DNA of 64,000 bases from Gambelia wislizenii (lineage: Eukaryota > Chordata > Lepidosauria > Squamata > Crotaphytidae): positions 79,391,001 to 79,455,000 of the forward strand of contig JAUMIR010000004.1 in assembly GCA_030847615.1 (NCBI GenBank), read 5' to 3'. Both the position numbers and the translations under genes were made by a program. Below, one piece after another: positions 46,200 through 56,775 of the stretch. Under the pieces are notes generated by a model. That model was not told the DNA's origin, ran no database searches, and was given only the letters and a program-made list of their open reading frames with translations. The number at the start of each line of letters is the position of its first letter. Positions within the stretch are counted from its first letter, which is position 1.

Positions 46200-46648
46200 G
46201 TTGTTGTTATGTGCCTTCAAGCTGACTCCTCGTTATGGCAAGAAACCTATCACAGGGTTTTCTTGCAAGACTTATTTAGAGGTTTGCCCAGGGCTGTTTT
46301 AAGTGCCCTTCAGCACCTGCAGTCACAGGGGGGGGGCATCATTATGGGCCTCCCCGTCATAACCCTCATCCTGCAAAAACATTATTAGTAATAATCTGAA
46401 TATCCTGTAGTATGAATAGGTTAGGTTACATTGACCTGAGATAAACATATGGCCCCCCCAAAATAAATCATTGCAGGGGCCTCCAAAATTCCTTAAATCA
46501 GCCCAGGGTTTGCCATTGCCTTCCTCTGAGGCTGAAGGAGTTTGACTTGCCCAAGGTCATCCAGTGGGCTCCCATGGCTGAGAAGGGATTTGAACCCTCA
46601 TCTCCTACAGTACTAGTCCAACCCTCAAACCACTACACCATACTGGGT
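46200..46648 (-). mobile_element. Sauria-type SINE, minus strand, split (copy 4)
   Basis: The tail half (TTATGTGCCTTCAAGCTGAC ... TTTTCTTGCAAGAC) is at 46200-46288. The head half (GCCTTCCTCTGAGGCTGAAG, GGATTTGAACCC, CAAACCACTACACCATACTG) is at 46507-46648. The gap is a hAT element with its target duplication. Confidence 0.9.
46289..46506. mobile_element. hAT MITE, 218 bp, inside a SINE
   Basis: Ends CAGGGCTGTTTTAAG and, from the other side, CTGGGCTGATTTAAG. The perfect 8-bp target duplication GGTTTGCC lies at 46281-46288 and 46507-46514. The SINE's own consensus has one GGTTTGCC here, so the pre-insertion site is known. No coding capacity. Confidence 0.9.
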
Positions 46649-47884
46649 CTCTACTGTCTGTGTCTGAGGTACAGTGGATGAAATCTTGCCCTTGATACTC
46701 AGAATTTTGAAACTGTTCAGATTGCCCAGGCTGAGTGGATGCTTGGGACAGCTGGTTTGGCTCAGGGAAGCAGTAAGCTGTCACAAGATCCAGGCCAGGA
46801 GGATGAATGTGAGAATCTTAGCACCAGACTGGCCCCCTTTTTCAAGACAAGGAGGGGGATACTTGCAGGGAATATATATCCCCCTTAACACCACAGTGTT
46901 CCTCTGTATCTTTGTATGTTTTCTTGTTTGCACTTCTGTAAGGAAGGGATCTGGCATTGCATTGGCAACAGTATAAGTCAATGACCCTTAGAAGCCATCC
47001 AAATAGCCCACACAGTGCAGTGTAGTGCTGATTCATCATGCCCTTTCCCTTTCCCTAGCAGAGTACCTGGCTGGGATGCAAATGAAACTGAATGTTAGTG
47101 ACACATTCAAAATGCAACTGCCTCAAATGTTGTCTCAGTCCTTGCATTTAACTGTCTAGTAACAGGCTCTTAATTATCTGTCAAGTCTGTCTCTACTTTA
47201 GATAGGCAGCCCCTGTCAAATCAGTCTCTGCAATATGAAAGGTGCCAACGTATCAGGTCTTGATCACACCGCTTGACAGCTGCTGAAGGTACAAGGATCA
47301 AGCCTGCAGTTCAACCCATGGCACTTTATCACATCAGCAGGTTTCACAAGAAATAAAGTGAGACACACTTTTGGAGACTTACTGCTCTCTGTCTGTTAGA
47401 TTTCAGTGAATATCACAGAACTCTATGAGTCGCCAAATATGACTGGATTCCTGTTAACAATATGTCATTTTTTGAATGGGCTGTTTCTAGTCACTTCCAC
47501 CTAGCTCATAACAAACCCTTCCCAGACAACTACCAAGCCCCATGGGACCATTGCTATGGGTGAGAGGGTGGGAGGGAAGAAACTGAGCAGCAGAGACAAC
47601 TCCTTTCCCTGAAGTTTGCTGGAGAGAGAAGCAAAGGAACAACATCATTGTGGTTCCTCTGCCTCTCTTCTGGTGAACTTCGGGAGACAAGAGAGAGTCT
47701 TGCTGCCCAGTTATCTCCCTCCCTCAGCCCCATGTGGGTCAGCTTTTGTTGGAGGAAGGCAAGCATGAGTTTTACACTCACAGAGCAGGTACATGTCACA
47801 CACACCAACTAGTATCTTGGCCTATGTTTCTTTAGACTGCCAACAATAGGGCTCAGACAAGTTAATTTTTTGGACTAAAGATCT
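46649..47884. other. Unassigned sequence
   Basis: No supported gene or recognised repeat. Frames at 46674-46976 and 46781-47039 overlap on both strands without domains. Confidence 0.4.
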
Positions 47885-48112
47885 TAGGCTGTGCTGCCAC
47901 ACTGCAGAAATAACACAGTTTGACACCATTTTAACTATCATGGCTTCATCCTATGGAATCCTTGGATTTGCAGTTTGTTTTGGCACCAGAGCATTCTGAC
48001 AGAGAAGGCTAAATATCTCACAAAGCTACAAATCCCCAAATTCCATAGGATTGGGCCATGGCAGTTAAAGCAGTGTCAAACTGCATTATTTCTGCAGTGT
48101 GGCGGCAGCCTA
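47885..48112. repeat. Palindromic MITE, GTAGTTT-core family (copy 6)
   Basis: Left end TAGGCTGTGCTGCCACACTG, right end from the other side TAGGCTGCCGCCACACTGCA. Arms share GCAGAAATAA and CAGTTTGACACC. The core is GGATTTGCAGTTTG against AAGCTACAAATCCCC. Best-preserved ends of this family in the window. Confidence 0.85.
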
Positions 48113-48179
48113 ACAAACCCCCAGTCAGCATGTCCAGTGGCAATGCATTCTTTTCCATAACTGTTCTTACAGATATATT

Positions 48180-48290
48180 TTCTGGCCAGAATCTTGAAAA
48201 ATTACTCCCAGAATCTCCTACCCAATGGCCATTTTGGCCAGAGGATTCTGAAGGTTGTAGCCCAAAGAGCCATTTTTCCAATCTCTGAAG
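48180..48290. repeat. Short dispersed repeat
   Basis: TCTTGAAAAATTACTCCCAG, then GGCCAGAGGATTCTGAAGG and GTTGTAGCCCAAAGAGCC. A similar stretch, CCAAAAGTAATTTTTCCAAG, occurs at 62440-62461. Confidence 0.4.
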
Positions 48291-48363
48291 AGCAGTCAGT
48301 TCAGACAATAAATGTTATGGGGAATGGACCTGTAAAAAAAGAAGTGACAGTGGTCTAAATATA

Positions 48364-48588
48364 AAGTGGGCTCTCAGAATCCATGGGATCAGTATCTGTG
48401 GATTTAACATCCATAGATTGTCACACCACATACCTAAAATGGTGTTGCCCATACCTAAAATGGTGGCACCGCATAAGTAAAATGGCAGTGCCCACAACAA
48501 GAATGGCAATGCCCATTGACTAATATAGGATTCAGCCATCTGTGGCTTTTTGCTATCTGCAGGGAGTTCTGATACCGAGGTCCCACTG
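48364..48588. repeat. Pogo/MER2-like MITE, 225 bp
   Basis: Left end AGTGGGCTCTCAGAATCCAT, right end from the other side CAGTGGGACCTCGGTATCAG. TA flanks both sides (48362-48363, 48589-48590). GTATCTGTGGATTTAACATC is a family phrase. Confidence 0.75.
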
Positions 48589-48590
48589 TA

Positions 48591-49275
48591 TTTTAAAAGA
48601 GTATTTTGTACAAAAGTGTGCAAATTCCTTAAAAAAAAACCATGAGGAATTCCTAAAGATCTTGTAGCTCATACTATAGCACAAAGAAGGGCTTTTAAAT
48701 TTGTTATTCCATAACACATTTTACCAATCTTTGTTAAATATATCATCAGTATAGTTAAAGACTCGTTCCCACTATCTAATCTAAATACACAGTGATATGT
48801 AGAATAAATAAGGAAATCCTCAATGGTTATGCAAGTATGAATCCAGGGGAACATTCTCAAGATCACTTAGCTGCTCAGTCACAGTCAAGACTGGGGAAGG
48901 ATGATTTTTCCCAACCATTTCACTCCATGCTTATGGGGCAAGAGAGGCTTCCAACCCACTTTAGTGATTTTTAACTGGCAGATGTAATTATTCCCATTGA
49001 ACTCAAATGGCAAGAGTGTAAGTTTATTGAAGTGATGCAGTAGTTGTAATCTTTCCAGATGAATCATGGTTAAAAAGGATGTAATTTTGTCAATGCAGGC
49101 TAAGCAAGGGAAAAATAAGATGTACTAGTAGGTAATGTTTGGTGACTTTTCAACCCTGTTCTGTTGCATACCTTGATTTCTTCATATTGTTTAATAGGAA
49201 ATCAGCCTTATTAACATCTCCTATGGCATGCATTGTTGTTTTGTTCTTAGTTCACTATGTGGAGCATTGGCACTT
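48591..49275. other. Unassigned sequence
   Basis: No gene or repeat is supported. Confidence 0.4.
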
Positions 49276-49545
49276 CAGTTGCCCCTCCACATTTGCGGCT
49301 TTAACATTCACAGTTTTGATTATTTGCTGTTTTGGGGAGCCCCCCCTCCCAAAAGCCCCGTCGCTGCTTCTGGGATGGCGGGGCAGGGGAGAAGCGGCGA
49401 TGGGGCTTTACAAGCCCTGTTGCTGCTTCTGGGATGGCCCGGGGGGTTGCGGGAGGGCGGTGGCGTGACCTATTTTTTATTTGCAGTTTTTTCACATTCA
49501 CGGGGGTCTTGCAGCCCTAACCCCCATGAATGTGGAGGACAACTG
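49276..49545. repeat. Pogo-like MITE, 270 bp
   Basis: Left end CAGTTGCCCCTCCACATTTG, right end from the other side CAGTTGTCCTCCACATTCAT. TA follows on the right; the left flank has changed. GGCGGGGCAGGGGAGAAGCG and GCTGCTTCTGGGATGGC (twice, 49365 and 49422) show an inner duplication of about 57 bases. Confidence 0.7.
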
Positions 49546-50446
49546 TATTTATTACAGCAGACTTTCTGTGCAAGCAGCACCCTTTACTTTTAAAATTGTG
49601 TAAACATGGTTTTCAAATTTAAACAACAAGGAACCAGAGCAGTATAGCAGTACAAGCCAATGTTGAATGGACATGTGTCTGATGGAGGCACTTCAGTGTC
49701 CCCTGGTAGACTAAAGAATGTAGAGGAACAGAAGTCATAAGGCCAAGGTCCTGAATCAAGAGATGTATTGCACTCACATAATTATGATATGTATCCCATC
49801 CAACCCTAGCTCCCTCCTCCCCAAAAAACCCACTTTTTTTTCTGCTGCAAACCCCCCACGCCTCCACACACATGGCCATTTCCTGGCTGGTGGAGAGAGG
49901 CAGGGGATGGCTGAGATGTGTCCAGCTATATTCCTATAGCTGGATGCTCAGCAATGATATCATCCTCAGGGACATCCAGAGGATCCTTTGGAGGCTCCAG
50001 AGAATGCCAGCCACCATCTCTCCAGCTGTAGGAAAATAGCTGGATGCCTCTCTAACACTCCCCCTGCTCTAAAATGTCCTTTCAATGATTGCCCTCCACC
50101 CTAGATGTGGACTACAACTGTCATCATCCTCAGCCAGTTTTGACCTTGCTGGCTGGAAAGGATGGCAGTTGTCATGCAATACATCTAGAGATTTTTATAC
50201 AGTTTTTCCTCTTATAGGAGAAGAACAGTGACAATGTCAGAGTCATAGCCTGCATATTCCTTGAGACATTTAAGATTATCTTAAACAGCATCTTAAACAA
50301 ACATCTCGTACAAGAGGCAAATCCATGGCTCTTACAGCATCACTTTTTTCTCCTCTATGACTTTTAACCTCTTTGCCTCATAAAGAGGCCAGTGAGCTTC
50401 AACAATATTTTGAGCCTTTAATAAAAGTATCACCACAATGTGTACA
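49546..50446. other. Unassigned sequence with a small inverted repeat
   Basis: TCCAGCTATATTCCTATAGC at 49921-49940 pairs with itself, and CAGCTGTAGGAAAATAGCTG lies at 50024-50043. The short dispersed repeat of the 11325 type occurs at 50098-50200. No gene is supported. Confidence 0.4.
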
Positions 50447-51631
50447 ACGTCTGTCCATTAAATAATGGGACTGATAGAATAACCCATCTTTCTTTTTATG
50501 TATTACAATTTTAATGCTTGTCCCCTTCAATATACTCCCTGTTCACACTCACACACTGATGCAGTCTTGTTTCCCACTGGTCAAAGGCGTGGAGCAGATC
50601 AATTTCTGTGCTTCAACACATCTGCTGTTTTATCTTTACTGCAGCAGTTAACTCAAAACGTGTTCCTTTAAGCACCGATTTCACTTTAGGGAAAAGAAAA
50701 AAGTTGCATGGTGCCAAATGAAACCTTTTCCCACAGTTCTGGCCCTTTTTTCATACTCTTTCTCTCAGCTTTGTCAAAACCTCCTTATAATAATGCTGGT
50801 CATTGTTCTGCCTTCTGGAACCCATTCTGCCAAAATTAGGCCCTTGATGTTAAAAAAAAAAAAAAAGAGCATGGCTTTGAATGTGGACTTGCTTTGACAT
50901 GCTCTTTCATTCTTGGTGATGATGGTGTTTTCCAGTGCATTGACTGTTGTTTTGTCTCAGGATCATACTCGGAGATCCAGGTTTCATCACAAATGATGAT
51001 GAAAAAGGTTTGGGTCTGCCTCAAGTTGTTGCAGAATGTCAGTGCAAATTTCCTTTTGGCACTCTTTTTACTTTGATGTGAGAACCCTAGGGACTATCTT
51101 GGCACAAACTATTCTCATGTTGAGATCCTCATGCAAAATTTTCCACGCAGTGTCTTTGTCAATGTTCATGGCTTCAGCTATCATTTGGACACTGAGTCAG
51201 CAGTCTCCTCAAGTAATCTGGCTGATTTTTTTCTACAATTTCTTTGGTTCTTGAAATGGAAGGTCATCCAGGGCGTTCATCATGTTCCACATTCTCACAC
51301 CCTTCTCTGAATCTTTTGTGTCACTCAGACACACGCAAATGAGACATACAGTCTTCCCCGTAGGTCTCAGTAAGCATTTGAAAAGAGTCCATTGGTATTT
51401 TGTTCAATTTTACTAAAACGTTCAAATTGACACATTGTTCAACTTTTAAACTGAGAATTTTTTCTGGCACACAACAGACAACACAGCTGCTTTAAACAAT
51501 GACTGACAATGGCTGAGAGTACAGATGTTTGTCATGCATGTTCAAGGTCACCACTCAAGCATTCACAATCAGTTCTCCTTGATTTGTCTGAAAGGTAGAA
51601 ACACAGTCTCATTGTTTAATAGACAGACTTC
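50447..51631 (-). mobile_element. Mariner element, minus strand, near full length
   Basis: Terminal repeats ACGTCTGTCCATTAAATAAT and, from the other side, GTCTGTCTATTAAACAATGA enclose about 1.19 kb, the usual mariner length. The region that encodes the second catalytic Asp is missing: about 115 bases present in the copy at 38819 (39889-40000) are absent near 50720. Frames are otherwise broken by stops and shifts. Confidence 0.85.
50720..51500 (-). pseudogene. Mariner transposase remnant, catalytic middle deleted
   Basis: On the minus strand, 51024-50836 encodes IIICDETWISEYDPETKQQS, the block with the first catalytic Asp (ICDET) of the mariner transposase. The following catalytic block is lost with the 115-base deletion. 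Upstream, sequence to about 51600 holds the N-terminal helix-turn-helix half in broken frames. It cannot be active. Confidence 0.75.
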
Positions 51632-53810
51632 ATATTTTTGTTTAGTTTTTCTTTTTTTTAATATCATGAGTTGTGATCAGGTTTTACACCAATGGTTCCA
51701 GTGACAATGCTGTATTTAAACTGACCTGACTGGTATTGGTATTGGCATTGGACTCAAAGAAAAGGCCAACTTAAATCATAAGATAAGAGTGGTCTGAATC
51801 CTACTGAGAGTCCCAGCTAAAGTAGACCCATTGAACTAATGAGATTTCATCAGCCAACAATTGATTTAATAAGCACACTCTAGTTGGGACTACCAATAAG
51901 ATTCAGAGCATTATTATCACATTATCTATACTAGATCTTTCTTTGGGTCCTACTTATTTAACTATGAAATGCAGTATATAAATTTGATTAAAAAAATAAA
52001 GTGTGTATGTCTGTTCACTTGAAATTTCCATTAATAGCCAACCAAGATTTATTTGTACTGAGTAAAGTCAAGTCAATATATCTGTGACTTCTCAAAAGAA
52101 TTTGTGGCGAGGTATAAATTCTATTTTCATACACTGTAAGCTCAGCAGAGGCTGGCAAACTTTTTTATTTTAGGCAAAAAGACACAAACTGAAGACCATT
52201 CATGTCTTCAGTATTGTATTTAGGTTTAATTTAGCACATATGTTCCTTAATTTTGACAGCTAGGGATTTCCATGTGATTTATATTTCTAACAAGAAACTG
52301 TATACAGTTGACAAAAGGCTAAATGAACTCTCACCTCTCAGAAAATAGCTGATACTACTTCTGTTAAAGTTAAGTTCTTAATAACTGCTGGTTCAAGTCT
52401 CTTTCTCCTGGGTTAGTTTTTTTGTGTGTTTCCTTGTATAATTCCAAATTAGATTTGTAATGAATCCATAAACATAAATATCAATTCCTCTTATGAAAAA
52501 TTAGGCAATTGGAAAATGGTTTAATTTTTCATCATTCTCTGTTATAGAGTCTTGATATTTATTTCAACTGAATATGTAATTTTTAAAAGTAAATTCCACA
52601 TGCTGAGTGTTTTTTAATTTGTTCCTTCTAGCTTACTGAATACTGAGAGCCTCAGTCATAAATATAAAATGCATTTTGTGTTCTTTTTTGTATGTATCAA
52701 TGGATTTGTCTTTGATTAGTAATTTTATCACTAATTCAAGAGTTAATTAATACTGGATATATTAAATAATGTCATATCAAGATTTGCGCACCAATCTATA
52801 ACTCAGAAATGATTCTTCAGTTTTTCAGCTAATAGCTTTATAATGAAGTTTTATGCAACTAATGAACAAGACTTAAACTGTCAGTGCCATAGTGCCATTT
52901 AAAGAAAATCAGATAAAAGCCTAAGGTGCTGATTGTAAGATTTCTTCCCCCTCTTTATCTGTGCTATAATTTAAAGCAATAGCTGTTTTGGCTGATGTCA
53001 GAACATTGTCCTGGCTTCTGTGAATACAATATTTACCCCTGTGCAAGCTTTTTAAGAATATTCTCCCTACCGCCTTTTTCACTTGCCCCTCCATCAAGGA
53101 AGCCTTGATTTTTTTTTTCACATGAATTTTTTATTTTGGAGGAATGTTGAAAATATTGGCCGCAAAAGGAAAGACTATTACTTGTGCCCTTTGCCTCACT
53201 TTCCCTTAGGTTTCTGAGTCATAAGAGCTGGCAAAACTGGAATTAGTTATTATAAGGAATATACGTGAACACTGTTATTATTTTTATTCTTTGGAACTCA
53301 AGATTTCCATCTGGAATATGATTGTCTTAGAACTTCTCTCCTTCCAACAAAAAAAATCTATTATTTCAGTACAACACTCACCTCCATTCCCTTTAGAAAT
53401 CTGTTAAACACAGAAGAACTCTATGTGCTCCAAAAAAACGAGCCATTAAACAGATCCTGTTAACAGGTGCTCCTTTAGAAAGGCCTCCTAAGCTTTAAGA
53501 AACAAGGGGAGCAGTGGGAGTGATTGTCTTTTAATCACACACAAAAAGCATATTCATTTTCACAGCAGGATGGCAGGCTGCCTATTTCAAAGACTATTGG
53601 GGATCCATGTGTTTTCATTGTCAGTTACAGCATGGCCAAGTGAAAAAGCAAACTCCATTGCATTTCCTGCTCGCAATTTCCTAAACTAGTTTGCAATATT
53701 TTATTACCCCTGACTTGGTTTGCTTCTGTCTTTTTACCCCCATTTGCTTGCCAGTTAAATTATGCAGCCAGAACCAGTTTTCACTAATAGAAGCACTCCC
53801 TTGTGAGGTG
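51632..53810. other. Repeat-poor AT-rich block
   Basis: The longest stretch in the window with almost no recognisable repeat. No gene is supported. Segments such as 52700-52860 and 52960-53060 look like ordinary unique sequence and might include conserved non-coding DNA, but this cannot be judged from one genome. Confidence 0.35.
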
Positions 53811-53813
53811 TGT

Positions 53814-54144
53814 GGAGATTTTCAGACATGCCAAAATCGCTGCTTGCCGCGCGAGCAGCCTCCCGAAACTGCTGCGCGGCAAGGGTCTTCTTCGGACGAC
53901 GCTGTGCCTCTGGCGAAACCGTCCGTGTCACTTCCGTGAAGCTTGGGACGGCTCCGCGCCATATTTCAAGCACGGGCAGCTTCCGTGATTGAAATATTGC
54001 ACGGAGCCGTCCCAAGCTTCACGGAAGTGACACGGACGGTTTCGCCAGAGGCACAGCGTCGTCCGAAGAAGACCCTTGCCGCGCAGCAGTTTCGGGAGGC
54101 TGCTCGCGCGGCAAGCAGCGATTTTGGCATGTCTGAAAATCTCC
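53814..54144. mobile_element. Foldback element, 331 bp, near-perfect palindrome (family F, copy 4)
   Basis: From GGAGATTTTCAGACATGCC the two arms are identical on opposite strands for about 150 bases, up to GGGACGGCTCCG, with a few differences only around the centre (53960-54005). The arms include GCTTGCCGCGCGAGCAGCC, CTTCTTCGGACGACGCTGTG and CCGTCCGTGTCACTTCCGTG. CpG is very frequent. The flanks repeat TGTGT (53809-53813 and 54145-54149), of which TGT would match the 3-bp duplication of the copy at 31664. The six overlapping frames of 60-98 codons are shadows of the arms. Confidence 0.9.
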
Positions 54145-54329
54145 TGTGTCTGGTATTCAAGGTGTCCCTAAGTCACACACAACAGTGCAACAGCCTACTG
54201 TGTAGCTTAGAATTCTTGGAGTATTGGCCACAAAACTAGAGGAAGCCACATTCTTTTCCTGTTTCTGCTCTTACATGATCAAGCATGTAATGCTGGTCTG
54301 ATGATGATTTGTTTTATTATTTGTGTGAA

Positions 54330-54394
54330 AGAAAACCCTGTGATAGGGTTGCTATAAGTCAGAAATGGCTTGCAAGCACACCACAACAGCAACA
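54330..54394 (+). mobile_element. Sauria-type SINE tail, plus strand (copy 5)
   Basis: AAAACCCTGTGATAGGGTTG, CTATAAGTCAGAAATGGCTT and GCAAGCACACCACAACAGC are the 3' tail with its Bov-B-like end. The tRNA-like head is absent. Confidence 0.75.
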
Positions 54395-54734
54395 TAGTTT
54401 TTAATGTCGTCATGGGTTATGTACAGCTAAGCATGACATTGTTAAGATATCCATGAGATCTTAACAATGTAGAAACATATTGGGTTGGAGTGTCACTGTA
54501 GAAATTCTAATGGCTGTTCTGAAGGATAGTATGTTGACCCAGCCAGAGTACAGGCAGCAATGATACCTTCAATTAGGCCAGAAATATTTCCAGAATACAG
54601 GCCTCTGCTTTCCAGCAGGGTATGGGGCTATTCTATATATACAACAACTTCAGAAAAGAGCTATGTACAGAAATAGTAGAATAGTCCTTATATGACTTGA
54701 CAGGAGAAACTGGTACTCATGTCTGCTAAGACAA

Positions 54735-54965
54735 GGGAACCTCTAAGTTGTTTCTGATTTATAGCAGTCCTAAGGTAAACCTATTGTTAAGGATTCCTTG
54801 GCAAGATTTGTTCAGAGAGGGTTTGCCTTTGCCTTTCTCTGAGGCTGAGAGAGTGTGACTTGCCCAAGATCACCCAGCAGGTTTCCATGGCCAAGCAAGG
54901 TTTTAAAACTTTGTCTCCCAAAGTCATAGTCCAATGCTCAAACCACTACATCTTGCTGGCTCTAT
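54735..54965 (-). mobile_element. Sauria-type SINE, minus strand (copy 6)
   Basis: Full body in the same order as the copy at 12400, from TCTAAGTTGTTTCTGATTTA to CAAACCACTACATCTTGCTG. The B box has decayed (GGTTTTAAAACTTTG on the plus strand). Confidence 0.85.
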
Positions 54966-54989
54966 GTGTAGCCTGTCGAGAAGCCAAGT

Positions 54990-55640
54990 CAAATAGCTGA
55001 TAAGACAGCCCAGCTCAACAACAACTCAGTTGCAAAGCACAGTACCTGGTGTTGCCAGTAGCAGTCCTAGAGGGTCAGGAGTCCAGACAGAGTGAAGAAT
55101 GAAGAGGCAGTCCGAGGTCAAAAGGATTCCGGCAGGTGGGTCAACAAAGACAGTCCAAGGTCAAGATATCCGAAGTTTCAAGATAGCAAGGTTCCAAGAG
55201 CCAGGAGAGTCAAAGGCAGAGGCTTCCTCCAGGAAACGCAGATAGCCTGAGACAAGGAATTCAGTGTCCCCCAGCTGCTTATGTTGGCCCATCTCCTACT
55301 CACAGCTACTGGGTGAATGATGAGCGTCTTTCTCTTAATCTCTGGGAATGACGAAGCCACGCCCTCTCTGCTCTTCTTTGGCTAAAGGTAGGTACCTGCT
55401 CTTCTACCTCTTGCTGTTGCTCCACTATGTCTCCCAGGCTTGGACCCTGTGCTGGGGGAAGGCTAGGCTGCTGAGCGCTGGGTTCTTTGGGGCTAGACTC
55501 AGACTCAGCCAGCTTTTCTGCAACTGGCTCAGCCTCCTCGCCTTCTGAGTCCTCAGAGTCCTGGCTGACCATGACATAGCCTGAAGAACCTTTCCTAGAC
55601 TGTACAAGGCACTCAATGCAACCTGAGAGTGGCAATATTG
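54990..55640 (-). repeat. Unclassified repeat-like unit with an acidic frame
   Basis: The minus-strand frame 55635-55306 (109 codons) encodes an acidic stretch (SQDSEDSEGEEAEPVAEKLA), a Pro/Gln-rich linker and a basic end (QRRAERAWLRHSQRLRERRS). After it, the minus strand reads a run of CTTGG/CTTGA phrases (TTGACCTTGGACTGTC). Such text is common in dispersed non-autonomous retroelements of reptiles, but I cannot name the family. It could also be a small host exon, which is less likely without splice context. Confidence 0.35.
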
Positions 55641-55957
55641 CTAAATCTCTAAGTATGCAAATGGAGTAGATTCCAGCATCAGTTCTGGCTGCTGCAATCC
55701 ATTTTTTACTTTTGGTGGAACAAACTGTCTGTTCCGTATGCCATCAAATTGATTTGGGCCTGCACCCCTACAGTTATAGAAACATAGAGTTGGAAGGGGC
55801 CTCCTGGACCATCAAGTCCAACCACCCATGGTCAGTGCAGGATCTCCAGCTAAAGTGTCCTCAGCAGGTAGCTATCCAGCCTCTCTTTGAAGACATCCAG
55901 AGAAGGCGATCCCAGTCTTTACAATATCCTCTTACTAATGGATTTCTGTGTGGAAGG
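55641..55957. other. Old CR1-tail-like sequence
   Basis: AACATAGAGTTGGAAGGGGC at 55780-55799, with CATCAAGTCCAACCACCCAT and GATCTCCAGCTAAAG, resembles the 3' end of an old CR1 on the minus strand. It is very diverged. Confidence 0.5.
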
Positions 55958-56179
55958 AGAATATCACACTACACTGTTATAGCGATATTATCCCACTTTA
56001 ACTGCTCCGGCTGCCTTCTGTGCAATCCTGGGATTTGCAGTTTAGGGAGGGGCACTTAGAATTCTCAGCCAGAGAGCTCTTAGGCCTCACTAAACTACAA
56101 ACCCCAGAATTCCACAGGAGGCAGCCATAGCAGTTAAAGTGGAATAATAGCACTATAACAGTGTAGTGTGATAAAGTCC
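55958..56179. repeat. Palindromic MITE, GTAGTTT-core family (copy 7)
   Basis: Left end ATATCACACTACACTGTTAT, right end from the other side AGGACTTTATCACACTACAC. The whole unit is symmetrical around GGGATTTGCAGTTTAGGG and CTAAACTACAAACCCC. Very like copy 1 at 574. Confidence 0.85.
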
Positions 56180-56542
56180 TCATTCATTGGTTGAGATTCT
56201 GTTAGGGACATACACACATGTTCATTTCTCTGATGTCCTTCTTTGGGCACTGAGGGAGTTGGTATTCCCTTCCTCTCCCTTGATAGCCTCTGAAGCCTCT
56301 CAGGCAGCCATTCTATGCTTCATGGGGAGCAAGCAAGATTGCAGAAGCATCTGGCTCTTACACTGTAGCCAAATGCAAAATGATGACATCAGCATTGAGG
56401 TCTGCTGGAGTCTTCTAGAGGTTCAGTGATGCTATAATAATTTCATGTCTGGCTATTTCATCTTCACACATGAGGAAAATTAGAGTAATTTTCTCCTTGT
56501 TGTAGGAAAAACCAAAAATTCCACCATAGTATTCTCCCCATA
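56180..56542. other. Unassigned sequence
   Basis: No gene is supported. Confidence 0.4.
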
Positions 56543-56775
56543 GAGAGTCAATGTGGTGCAGTGGTTTGAGTGTTGGACTACAACTCTAGAGACCAGGGTT
56601 TGAATCCCCGCTCTGCCATGGAACCCACTGGGTGACCTTGGACAAGTCACACCACTCAGCCTCAGAGGAAGGCAAAGGCTAACCATCTCTGAACAAATCT
56701 GACTAAGACACCCCCAAGATAGGTTTGCCTTAGGATTGCTGTAAGAAATTATTTGAAGGCACATAACAACAACAA
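56543..56775 (+). mobile_element. Sauria-type SINE, plus strand, full length (copy 7)
   Basis: The best-preserved copy. The A-box region is GTGGTGCAGTGGTTTGAGTG and the B box GGGTTTGAATCCC is at 56596-56608. Then come the body AACCCACTGGGTGACCTTGG, the inner CCTCAGAGGAAGGCAAAGGC, and the tail TTGAAGGCACATAACAACAA. This order is that of a tRNA-derived SINE with a LINE-derived tail. Confidence 0.9.

Noticed and set aside
53755..54239. Overlapping 60-98 codon frames on both strands
   Set aside because: They mirror each other because the DNA is a palindrome. This is not evidence of coding.
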